Below, in pieces: positions 9,367 through 17,776 of a DNA stretch of 64,000 bases. The position numbers and the translations under genes were made by a program. The notes below the pieces were generated by a model, which saw only the letters and a list, made by a program, of their open reading frames with translations, ran no database searches and was not told the origin of the DNA. Position 1 is the stretch's first letter. Every line of letters starts with the position of its first letter. The DNA is from Rhodanobacteraceae bacterium (GTDB taxonomy: Bacteria > Acidobacteriota > Terriglobia > Terriglobales > Acidobacteriaceae), in the NCBI GenBank assembly GCA_025350865.1, contig JANXWZ010000058.1, forward strand, positions 41,845 to 105,844, written 5' to 3'.

Positions 9367-11028
9367 ATGCAAGCAACTTTTCCCATTCAACCTTCGCGAT
9401 TTGCAACCGGTATTTCGCAGTTTGAGAACGAGAACCGGACTCAACTCAAGAGGACTGCGGTCTTCGCGGTCTGCCTTACGGTTGCTGTGGCTAGCCTGTC
9501 ACTCCTGCCCGTGTGGGTCTCAGATTTTCGGCTGTGGAGCACGGATCCCCTGCGTGGGATCGGCGGCTTCTTTCCCTTGGTCGCGCTGGCTGGTGTCATC
9601 GCTGCGTGGCGGCGCACCGGATGGCAAAACGCCGGAACGTGGTGGGGACTTGCCCTTGCCGTGTTTGCAATGGCGGGGGCCACACTATTCAGCTCCGACT
9701 CGCTGTTTACCTTCCTCTTCCATCACCAGGTTCGGCTGCTGCATCCGGGCATGGCGACTTTTCTGTATGGCATCGGTGCGACTTTGCTGTTCGGTGGGCC
9801 GCGCCTTGTGCGCGTGGCAATCGCACCGCTTTGTCTGCTGCTGATCGTCAATCCGGTTCCGGAGCCGTTCCAGCGCCTGGTGGACATGCCGCTTCAGATC
9901 CTGTCTGCCAACACAGCGCGTGGCTTTGCCCATGCGATCGGCCTTGAGCCCACCGGCGATCAGCTCCGCATGATGTTTGCGCCGAATTTCGGAATGATGA
10001 TCGTGCCGGGATGCAATGGCCTCCGGGGCGCGATCACGCTCGGGTATCTGGCGATGGTCTACGGATATATCCGTCGCCTGTCGCCTCGCGCGCTCGCTTT
10101 GCTTACAGTTGGCGGAGTATTGCTGGGATACCTACTTAATCTTCTGCGGCTTTGTCTGCTGGTCTGCTACTACCGCCTGGGGCTATCGGTCACATCCATC
10201 CAGAGCTACGGCACGCAGGTGGACTATGTGATCGGCGTGTCGCTCTTCCTGTCCGCAACGTTGGTCATCGGCCTCGTCGCCGGACTGTACTTTGAGCGGA
10301 ACGTAGCTGCCACGGTTGAACCCACGCAAATACCGGAAGAAGCGCGAAAGGCGGTGCCCCCGCTGGTGCCGCGCGTGGCCCTGCTGGCGGCGGGGGCTTT
10401 AGCTTTCTTCGTTCCGCAGGCAAGGTCAGTCGCGGCACACTACAAGGCGCCGATGGGCGAGGCCGATGTAGTCGCTGCGATCCCGCTCCGGGTTGGACCC
10501 TACGCCCTGAAGCAGACCTGGGACGAGTCCGACGCCAACGGAAACCTGCGATTCGTGTGGGGCCAGTACGAGCGGGACGACTCCGGCGCAATGATTGCCA
10601 TGGGCGTCTATCTCGGCGGGGAGGATCATCTTGTGTCGTTCAGCAAGATGCTGCAGGGAGTCACGCCGGTGTGGAGCGGTACCCTGGATGCCCCGAGGCC
10701 GAACGCAACGACGGCGCACTTCATCACCAGCTTCTACCGCGAGCGCGAGACTCGAACCATGGACGCCGAGACGTCATGCCGGGGTGAGGTTTGCGAGTTG
10801 ACTGGCGGCATTTCCGACGGTTCCGTTTCGGTAGTGGCTCCGCATCTTGCGGACCTCTTTATCGAGCCGGTGGACCATCGACTGCCGTTGATTTTGCGCG
10901 AGCAATGGAGAGTACAGACTGCAACCGGCGGCGACCCGGACACCGAACTTCGTTCCGATTTCGCGAGGACTGCGTCCGAGTTCGTGGCAGCACTCGATCT
11001 GAAGCCGTTGCTGCGGTTGCATAGCTGA
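9367..11028 (+). CDS. Exosortase/EpsI-type fusion protein
   Basis: Polytopic; VNPVPEPFQRLVDMPLQILSANTARGFAHAIG...MIVPGCNGLRGAITLGYLAMVYGYIRR...LNLLRL: exosortase Cys and Arg motifs; C-terminal periplasmic EpsI/DUF3485-like domain. Confidence 0.85.
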   Translation: MQATFPIQPSRFATGISQFENENRTQLKRTAVFAVCLTVAVASLSLLPVWVSDFRLWSTDPLRGIGGFFPLVALAGVIAAWRRTGWQNAGTWWGLALAVFAMAGATLFSSDSLFTFLFHHQVRLLHPGMATFLYGIGATLLFGGPRLVRVAIAPLCLLLIVNPVPEPFQRLVDMPLQILSANTARGFAHAIGLEPTGDQLRMMFAPNFGMMIVPGCNGLRGAITLGYLAMVYGYIRRLSPRALALLTVGGVLLGYLLNLLRLCLLVCYYRLGLSVTSIQSYGTQVDYVIGVSLFLSATLVIGLVAGLYFERNVAATVEPTQIPEEARKAVPPLVPRVALLAAGALAFFVPQARSVAAHYKAPMGEADVVAAIPLRVGPYALKQTWDESDANGNLRFVWGQYERDDSGAMIAMGVYLGGEDHLVSFSKMLQGVTPVWSGTLDAPRPNATTAHFITSFYRERETRTMDAETSCRGEVCELTGGISDGSVSVVAPHLADLFIEPVDHRLPLILREQWRVQTATGGDPDTELRSDFARTASEFVAALDLKPLLRLHS

Positions 11029-11073
11029 TGCGGGGCGCATTAGCCCGGTGTTCCAGAGAAACAGAGCAAAAAA

Positions 11074-11101
11074 TGGTGGAGGCGGTTTGAGTCGCACCCG
11101 C
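11074..11101. repeat. Degenerate copy of the tmRNA 3' end (putative att-like repeat)
   Basis: tggtggaggcggtttgagtcgcacccgc versus tmRNA 3' end tggtggaggcggtgggagtcgaacccac at 43453-43480: 24/28 identical by hand, same orientation. Confidence 0.5.
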
Positions 11102-11303
11102 TGGGCGCTTGTCAAATCTTCAATTTAGAGAGTGCAAAGGCCGATGATCCCGCCCATTCCGGCTACCCCGCAAGTCCGTGACACAAAATTGACACAAAAG
11201 GCTTCGAGCTCCAACACTGAATGACTAAAAGGTAAGCTGTGGATCCGGCAGTGTCTTCACTCGATCGGTAACGTGCGTCTGCTTTCCCGCATATCCGCAG
11301 CGT

Positions 11304-12020
11304 TTAGGGGGTCGTCTGCATCAGGGTTACACCCATGTTGTCTACGTTTACGCTGTATGGTGTCATCGCGTGGTTCGCGTCAATCTGAAACCCACAATGA
11401 ACGTAGTCGGACTCGACGCGTGGTGTGCCTTTACGCGTTACATTGATGGGGTACCACGCTCCGTTGATGGACAGTCCTACCGATGTCACGGTCTTGTTGG
11501 GGGCATCTCGCAGAAACAGCACCGCGATGACGTTTGATCCGGTTGGATTGAATACGCTCGTGGGAATGGCGGTAGGCACCCAAACTGACTTGCTGTAATC
11601 GAATGTACGAACCAGATGGGAGGCACCAAAGTCGAACTGGAATGCCATGTTGTAGATGGTGCTGCCTACATTCTGCTGCAGCTCAAATTCGATAGCCTGG
11701 CTTGCTTTAAAGTCAGCCAGGGATGGGAACGTGATTCGCATCCGCTGCTCGAAGTATGTAGCCGAGTTCCATGCACCGGGGATGTTGTAGTACCAGTAAG
11801 CGCCGGCATAGGGTATTGAGGCACGAATGGAGAATGTCGCTGGATTACCGGGTGTCATCTGAAACAATCCGTTAGGAACAGAGTTGCCCCCTCCCGTGTT
11901 GCCTGTGCTTCCGGCTTGAACCCACGAAGGGAGGGTCTGCAACTGTGAGACGCTTACGGATTGGGAAAACCCCATGGAACAGGTGAGCGAGATAACGGTC
12001 AGGGAGATTAGCTTGAACAT
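11304..12020 (-). CDS. Secreted protein of unknown function, related to the C-terminal half of 14860..16140
   Basis: Signal peptide MFKLISLTVISLTCSMGFSQS; shares LQ..P.W, MTP, FSI, PYA, W.PT.IP, NG...PIN.T and N/Q.D patterns with the other protein. Confidence 0.75.
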   Translation of the reverse strand: MFKLISLTVISLTCSMGFSQSVSVSQLQTLPSWVQAGSTGNTGGGNSVPNGLFQMTPGNPATFSIRASIPYAGAYWYYNIPGAWNSATYFEQRMRITFPSLADFKASQAIEFELQQNVGSTIYNMAFQFDFGASHLVRTFDYSKSVWVPTAIPTSVFNPTGSNVIAVLFLRDAPNKTVTSVGLSINGAWYPINVTRKGTPRVESDYVHCGFQIDANHAMTPYSVNVDNMGVTLMQTTP

Positions 12021-12568
12021 CGTTGGGAGCCCTCACCTCGAACCTAACTCGAATTCGCGGGGCTAAGGCTACACATTGCTGTTACTTGGTCTACCACCAT
12101 CGCGCGTCGAAGCAACCCTTGTTCGGGACTGAGCATCCCCCGGTCGCTAGATGAGAGCAGCCAAAAGGTGCAGAGACAATTCCATAACAACGGTTGCACC
12201 AAGACTGTTTCTTAAACTCCGACGCGGGTATACCGAGCGTCCCTCGTTCACGAACAAGACCTTCGTACACCGCAAGACCAGAGCTAATTAGCATCTGTAA
12301 CAAGTTTTGTTTTTGTTCGGCATCTGCTGCGAGGCGTACCTTACAGGGTCCGCTCGATGGCAAACTTTGTGATGGTTTTGAAGTGCTTCCGGGGTGCACC
12401 TGTTCGCGGACAGAATTATGGCTCCAGCGCGCCGGCGCCTTTTCTCAGTGGTCCGGTCGCCGATTCGAGATTGACGATATATCGGAGCGAGGGCGCGTTG
12501 CTGGAAGCGGACGAAAAGGAGTTCCATACAGATTCGAAACCGCGCGTCGGCAGGTCTATGTCAGATTA

Positions 12569-13681
12569 TCAACGTGTTTTGGAAGGGGACGATCCGCTGC
12601 TCGCCGAGGTCGTGGGAGCAGTGACTGATGGACTCTTCGCCACGTAACCATTCCTTGTTCGGACATTCAGCTTTTTGTTTTCGATACTGAAGGCATCGAC
12701 GTGTACGGCTCGGTAGCCGCCGTTCTGGGGTGGGTTGGTGGAACGGTAGCCAATGGTGTACTGAGTCCTTATGTCTTCGGCGACTATCGCAGCGATCTTG
12801 TCGACCTCCTTCAGAGATTTCGGAAACAGGGCGACGCCTCCAGTCTGATTGGCAAGTTCCTCCAGCTCGGTACGCGCACGACGCGATTCACCCTTGTCAG
12901 CGTCCTCACCGAAGAGCAGGCCGACGCAGTACACTACCGGCCCGTCGAGAGTCTGCACGCGCCGGATCATTTCCATCATTGAGGTTCGCGATGCATTGTC
13001 CTCTCCGTCGGTGACGAGGAGTAGAACCTGCTTGGTATTCTTTCCGTGCTTGGACAGATACTGCGCGGAGGCAATGACGGCGTCGTAAGCCGCCGTGCCT
13101 CCGGTAGATTTGACGTAGCGCAACCCTTTCTTCAGGTCTTCAGTCGAAGAGGTGAAGTCTTGATCGATGTAAGCCCTGGAACTGAAATCGACCACGAACG
13201 CTTCATCTTTTGCGTTGGAAAGTCGTATTAGATCGAGCGCCGCCTTTTCGACGGCTTCCTTTTTGTCCCACATCGAAGCCGAGCTATCGATCACCAATCC
13301 AATCGAAACTGCCAGATCCTCATGCCGGAAGCCGGTAATTGTTTGCGAGACTCCATCCTCGAAGATGCGGAAGGAGTCCTTCGTCAGATTGTTGGCAGCG
13401 CGGCCTGTGGTGTCCACTACCGTGACATGCAGTTGGATTTCGTAGGCATCTGCCTCGAGGGTGTAACGACCCGTCTGATCTTTTCCGACCTGCCCGGCGG
13501 CAGGCGCGGTCGTTGCTGACGGATCTACGGCAGGTGTGTCTGGGTCTATAGACGGAGCGGGGTCACGATCGACCGTCAGGGGTCGACGTGTCTGGCCGAG
13601 CGGCGTCGGACTCGGGGTTTGAGCCTTCGCGGAGCAGATCGAGAGGAGGGCAACACTCACGTAGACGAGGAAGTTGCGCAT
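12569..13681 (-). CDS. VWFA-related secreted protein (acidobacterial type)
   Basis: Signal peptide, then QLHVTVVDTTGRAANNLTKDSFRIFEDGVSQTITGFRHEDLAVSIGLVIDSSASM...LLLVTDGEDNAS: MIDAS DxSxS. Confidence 0.88.
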   Translation of the reverse strand: MRNFLVYVSVALLSICSAKAQTPSPTPLGQTRRPLTVDRDPAPSIDPDTPAVDPSATTAPAAGQVGKDQTGRYTLEADAYEIQLHVTVVDTTGRAANNLTKDSFRIFEDGVSQTITGFRHEDLAVSIGLVIDSSASMWDKKEAVEKAALDLIRLSNAKDEAFVVDFSSRAYIDQDFTSSTEDLKKGLRYVKSTGGTAAYDAVIASAQYLSKHGKNTKQVLLLVTDGEDNASRTSMMEMIRRVQTLDGPVVYCVGLLFGEDADKGESRRARTELEELANQTGGVALFPKSLKEVDKIAAIVAEDIRTQYTIGYRSTNPPQNGGYRAVHVDAFSIENKKLNVRTRNGYVAKSPSVTAPTTSASSGSSPSKTR

Positions 13682-13771
13682 GGACCCCTTGCGGATATTG
13701 AGATGGGTAACTGGCGACATCGCCTTGTTGGATGTCAACCAAGGCCCTGCGGGTTTCCGACTACCTTCCGT

Positions 13772-14431
13772 TTAGCGTGGAGGCGCGTCCGCTTGCTGCT
13801 GGCGCATCTTCTGAAGTCGCTGCAGGTTTTGCTGCAGGCGGGTGTCTGGATCGTTTGAGGGTTCGGGGGGAGGATGGGCGATAGCTCCAGGACCTAGCGT
13901 GGGCTGTTCTTCTGCCGGACGAACGGGCGGGAGCGAATTGTTGGTCGGCTTTGCTGATCCTGTAGCGGAGTCGGGCATTGGCGGAGAAGCCCCGCTTGTC
14001 CGGCGGGTCAGAACCAACTTGTTCGGCATCCCCCGGTCCGAGACTCCGACCATCAAGACGTTGTAACCGAGGCCGTCAAGCAACTCCATGAGAACGAGTG
14101 GGGGAGGTTTCGGGCCGTAAATGCCGAAAACCCGAGTGTCGGTCAATTGGCCCTCGATGATCATGCCACTTTCCTGCGAAATCTTTTCGAAGATCAACCT
14201 TAGATTTGAATCGCTGGCAGCGACAGTTAAGAGGCCTGCATTCAACGTGATGGCCGGAGCCTGGGGCGCCCTCAACGAAGATTGGTTTCTTTGAACCCGG
14301 GGGTCTTCTACTAATGGAGAGCCGGATTGGGCCAGCATCGCCGACGCGGCAAAAAGAAGACCCAGAATCCAAGAAAACGGTGAACCCCGCGACACGAATT
14401 CAGGTTGGCAATGAAAAATCTTCTGGGTCAT
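13772..14431 (-). CDS. Secreted protein with STN/secretin-N-like region
   Basis: Hydrophobic N-terminal segment followed by ITLNAGLLTVAASDSNLRLIFEKISQESGMIIEGQLTDTRVFGIYGPKPPPLVLMELLDGLGYNVLMVG. Confidence 0.6.
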   Translation of the reverse strand: MTQKIFHCQPEFVSRGSPFSWILGLLFAASAMLAQSGSPLVEDPRVQRNQSSLRAPQAPAITLNAGLLTVAASDSNLRLIFEKISQESGMIIEGQLTDTRVFGIYGPKPPPLVLMELLDGLGYNVLMVGVSDRGMPNKLVLTRRTSGASPPMPDSATGSAKPTNNSLPPVRPAEEQPTLGPGAIAHPPPEPSNDPDTRLQQNLQRLQKMRQQQADAPPR

Positions 14432-14859
14432 GTCATCTCGAAGTCGAGTGAAAAGAAGGCTTAGCTCGCCCACTCCACAATCTTGCCATTTTCTGACCCC
14501 AAGCGCTTTTGATGGGAATGAGTCTGCGAACGGGGAGTAGCGCGACTTTCCATCCCCCGTGCAAGTGGTGCTGCCTGTGGAAATTTCTGTGGGAAAAACT
14601 AAAGTAACCTCCTAAAAACACTAAAGTTTATAGTTTTATTGAGGCCGCCTGAAAATCATGCGATTCGCGATGTCGCACCACGCGCAGGACTTAGCTTAGG
14701 GATGTTCCACCCCTTGGCCGGAGCGACGAATCTCGTACTAGAAATGCAACCTTTGTACCGGTTCTAGCTTCACCGTCTGTACTAAACTCAGCTTAACGGA
14801 ACGACATGGATTCAAAATCCCAAGCAGCACGGCGGCATTCGGCGCCGAGGACCATCTCA

Positions 14860-16140
14860 ATGAAGTTTCGCCTTCCTGTTCTGATGTGTTGTGTATCTTT
14901 CGCGTTGCCGGCCTGCGCGACTGTCGCCGTTACCTCCCCCACAAACAATTCCGCGGTTAACTCCATCGTTCCCGTCATTGCAACTTCCACCACATCGTGT
15001 GCGCTCGGTGTTGCGGCCAGCGGCATCTACGTGGATCACTCCCTGCAGTACACCGTGGCCGGAAACGTAGTCAACACTACGGTCAATCTCACCCCTGGAA
15101 AACATCTTCTGGTGGTGCAGGAGTGGGATTATTGCGGCGGCGTGTCGAACGCCCCGCTTAAAGTAACGGTTGCGACGACCGCGGGCGTCACGATAACGGC
15201 ACCGGTAAGCGGCAGCACCGTCGGGGTGACGGCTGGGTTCGCAGCCAGCGCCAATAGCACCTGCCCAGCTGGGGTGGCTGCGATGGGCGTGTACCTCAAC
15301 AGCGCGCTTGTCTACAGGTCCGCAGGAGCTTCTCTGAATGCCTTGATCACTCTAGGGGTAGGACAGCAGACCGCTGTTGTCCAGGAGTGGGATTTTTGCG
15401 GCGGATCGACCGCGACACCCGTTGCGCTCAACGTAACCGGCACGACCATCACCAACCTTCAGTCTGCTCCCGGCTGGAATCAGTGGGGTGAACTGCCGCC
15501 GATCTACGATATCTGTAATGCCCCCTGCCAAGGCGTGAACTGGTCCATGACGCCTAATCAATCGGCTATTTCGACGAGCGGCAACAGCACGAAGTTCACC
15601 ATCGGCGGGACGACACCTTATGCGGATGTGCTTTGGTCCAATCCTGTGATTGGCCAGGGCAATGTGCAGGGCCTCACCGACTCGGCACATACCTTGATTC
15701 CGACTCTCCACAACTTCGTCCTCGATACAGACGTGTACGTTTCGAACCTCGCGGTTACGCAGGATCTCGAATTTGACATCAACATGTATGAGAACGGCGT
15801 TGGGATGGAGTGGGGCACAGAGTGCAATCACCTGGCAAATGGCGTGTGGGACATCTGGAACAACGTCCTTGCCACCTGGGTGCCTACCAGCATTCCGTGT
15901 GTGTGGAACGATGCCTCGTGGAACCATGTCACCCTGCAGGTCCGGCGCCTCCCTAACGACGACCTTCTTTACCAAACGCTGACGGTGAATGGGGTTGTTA
16001 GCCCAATCAATATAACGGTGGCGCCGAAAAAGGTGCCGACGGGCTGGTGGGGCATGACGGTCAACTATCAAATGGATGGCGACTACGCCATGCACAACAA
16101 CACGACCTATCTGGACAAGACCAACTTCACCTACTGGTAG
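14860..16140 (+). CDS. Secreted protein with two Ig-like repeats and a C-terminal domain related to 11304..12020
   Basis: Signal MKFRLPVLMCCVSFALPACA; repeats VTSPTNNSAVNS...CALGVAASGIYVD...VVQEWDYCGG and ITAPVSGSTVG...CPAGVAAMGVYLN...VVQEWDFCGG. Confidence 0.8.
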   Translation: MKFRLPVLMCCVSFALPACATVAVTSPTNNSAVNSIVPVIATSTTSCALGVAASGIYVDHSLQYTVAGNVVNTTVNLTPGKHLLVVQEWDYCGGVSNAPLKVTVATTAGVTITAPVSGSTVGVTAGFAASANSTCPAGVAAMGVYLNSALVYRSAGASLNALITLGVGQQTAVVQEWDFCGGSTATPVALNVTGTTITNLQSAPGWNQWGELPPIYDICNAPCQGVNWSMTPNQSAISTSGNSTKFTIGGTTPYADVLWSNPVIGQGNVQGLTDSAHTLIPTLHNFVLDTDVYVSNLAVTQDLEFDINMYENGVGMEWGTECNHLANGVWDIWNNVLATWVPTSIPCVWNDASWNHVTLQVRRLPNDDLLYQTLTVNGVVSPINITVAPKKVPTGWWGMTVNYQMDGDYAMHNNTTYLDKTNFTYW

Positions 16141-16876
16141 ATTTCCAAGGACGGATAGCTCCGAAATCTGATGGATCAGCATCAAGCCCTGCCGCCTGTT
16201 CCCCAGGCGGCAGGGCTTTTCTCTTTTGCTGGACGTAGGCCAGGATTTTTCCGTGCACCAGCTCGACTGGCCCTAATGGGATGACGGTCATTCCAGCAGT
16301 GTCGGCCAGATCAAGGTAGGCCTTGCGATTGACGTGCAGAAATTCAAGCGAGTACTCCGGCTTCCTCCGGAACGCCGCATCGGGGTCGGCGTCAAGGACA
16401 AAGGCGGCGTCTGGCTTCGGAGTCAAGTGAAGAAGCAGGGCAATGTAAAGGCGGGACCAGAAACGGTTGAGAGGGAGGTTTGCGAGTTCGTCGTAGATGT
16501 AACGGTCAAAGATAACAACGTCCCTTCCCGCGCAGGAGTTCTCGCGAGAAACCGCTCGCACCGCGCGACGCAACGAAAGCGTGTCAAGAAAGTAAAAGAC
16601 CATCCGCGCTGCGGTGACTAATGGAGATTGCACGTCTTTGTCGCGGCGTCGGATGGGCTGGTCGGGAGAGCCAACACCGCGATCGCCCTTGAATACCTTG
16701 TAGCCCACGCCCTCCCGAAGGTTCTTTAAGGCTACAACGTCGTCCCAGAATGTGATCAGTTTGTGCCCGTAGCCTGCTCGCTGCAATGCCTGCTGCAGAC
16801 GAGCAATCTGGGTGCTTTTGCCTGCCCCGTCGATTCCGGAGAAACTGATCAGGAATTGCTTGCGGGGTCTGGACAT
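16127..16876 (-). CDS. Thymidylate kinase-like P-loop NMP kinase
   Basis: FLISFSGIDGAGKSTQIARLQQALQRAG Walker A and DVVIFDRYIYDELAN DR(Y/H) motif of the Tmk family. Confidence 0.85.
   Translation of the reverse strand: MSRPRKQFLISFSGIDGAGKSTQIARLQQALQRAGYGHKLITFWDDVVALKNLREGVGYKVFKGDRGVGSPDQPIRRRDKDVQSPLVTAARMVFYFLDTLSLRRAVRAVSRENSCAGRDVVIFDRYIYDELANLPLNRFWSRLYIALLLHLTPKPDAAFVLDADPDAAFRRKPEYSLEFLHVNRKAYLDLADTAGMTVIPLGPVELVHGKILAYVQQKRKALPPGEQAAGLDADPSDFGAIRPWKSTSR
16184..16225 (+). terminator. Rho-independent terminator for the + strand gene ending at 16140
   Basis: Perfect 15-bp inverted repeat AAGCCCTGCCGCCTG (16184-16198) / CAGGCGGCAGGGCTT (16204-16218), followed by TTCTCTTTT. Confidence 0.85.
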
Positions 16877-16893
16877 GGCACTCCTCGGGTGGG

Positions 16894-17295
16894 CTAGGGA
16901 CGACTCGACGTAGCGAGTGAAGCGCCAGCGACCGCCCCCACTGCGACGACTGCACCGACGACGAGTGCGGTTCGCACCGAAAATTTGCGCACTCGTTTTT
17001 GCTTTGCGGGAGCGATTGCTGCACCTGACGGTGTCGAGGCCGTCACGCCGTCAATTTGTGTTTGAGGTGCCGCTGCGGTTCCCAAAGGGATTGCAGTCTG
17101 GGTTTGGGGCTGCGCACCCGGTGGTGAGGGTACTGACGGAACCGATTGTTGGCCGGGCACCGTTGGTTTTGTGTCGCCCGCCGTTTGAGGCGGTGGCGCA
17201 GACTGTAGTGGCGCACCTGAAGCGCTGACCGAGTACGTCAGGAGCAGGAACACCAGAGCCAGCGACAGTGATCTTACCGAGCATTTTTCGTTCAT
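16894..17295 (-). CDS. Secreted/membrane-anchored Pro/Gln-rich protein of unknown function
   Basis: MNEKCSVRSLSLALVFLLLTYSVSASGA signal, Pro-rich middle, C-terminal TM (TALVVGAVVAVGAVAGASLA). Confidence 0.55.
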   Translation of the reverse strand: MNEKCSVRSLSLALVFLLLTYSVSASGAPLQSAPPPQTAGDTKPTVPGQQSVPSVPSPPGAQPQTQTAIPLGTAAAPQTQIDGVTASTPSGAAIAPAKQKRVRKFSVRTALVVGAVVAVGAVAGASLATSSRP

Positions 17296-17345
17296 TTGGT
17301 CGAGGCTCCATCGTACGTATTCGTGTACGCAAATCGTTGGATGCC

Positions 17346-17738
17346 CTACGCTGCAGTTTCGGTTTCCAACTGGGCCAATTCCATTGACGAAACCCATGTA
17401 GAGGCAACACGGTTCTGATAGCTGGAGACGGCATTCTCGCTCGTGTCGAAGATTTCGAACAAACGACCTGCGCCGGTCCTGCTTAGTACGGCAAGCACAC
17501 TCGGCCGGACCTGGGCGAGCCGCACATCACCCTTGTGCTTCATCGCCTCCTCCAGACAGCAAAGGAGAATGTCCATCTCAATGCGGCCGACGCTCTCCAA
17601 CTGCGAGCAATCGAGGACAAAACGCGGGTGGCCATTCTCGTAATACATCTCCATGCGGCGAAGCAGATCCATCTTGCTGGTGGGGGAGATCCGTGCTGGG
17701 AACGGGTGGACGCTTACTGTTCGTTTCGTGGTCGACAT
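17346..17738 (-). CDS. STAS-domain protein (anti-sigma antagonist-like)
   Basis: GHPRFVLDCSQLESVGRIEMDILLCCLEEAMKHKGDVRLAQVRPSVLAVLSRTGAGRLFEIFDTSENAVSSY: STAS pattern. Confidence 0.8.
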   Translation of the reverse strand: MSTTKRTVSVHPFPARISPTSKMDLLRRMEMYYENGHPRFVLDCSQLESVGRIEMDILLCCLEEAMKHKGDVRLAQVRPSVLAVLSRTGAGRLFEIFDTSENAVSSYQNRVASTWVSSMELAQLETETAA

Positions 17739-17776
17739 AGTGGCCTTCCTTGGGGGAGTGAAATTGGTTCAATTCG

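Noticed and set aside
11074-11101. Intact tRNA gene ending in CCA
   Set aside because: The T-arm is mismatched and no D-arm/anticodon-arm partner is visible, so it is treated as a degenerate tmRNA-3'-like repeat, not a functional tRNA.
11125-11180. Possible c-di-GMP (GEMM-like) riboswitch near 'gtgcaaaggccgatgatcc...ggctaccccg'
   Set aside because: Only a loose resemblance; conserved core not matched and no downstream gene in the sensible orientation.
14590-14810. Short repeats 'actaaagt' and palindrome 'gtaccggt' upstream of 14860
   Set aside because: Too short and degenerate to support as regulatory sites.
15352-16185. 277-aa minus-strand ORF
   Set aside because: Antisense to the Ig-like secreted protein gene; no recognisable domain.
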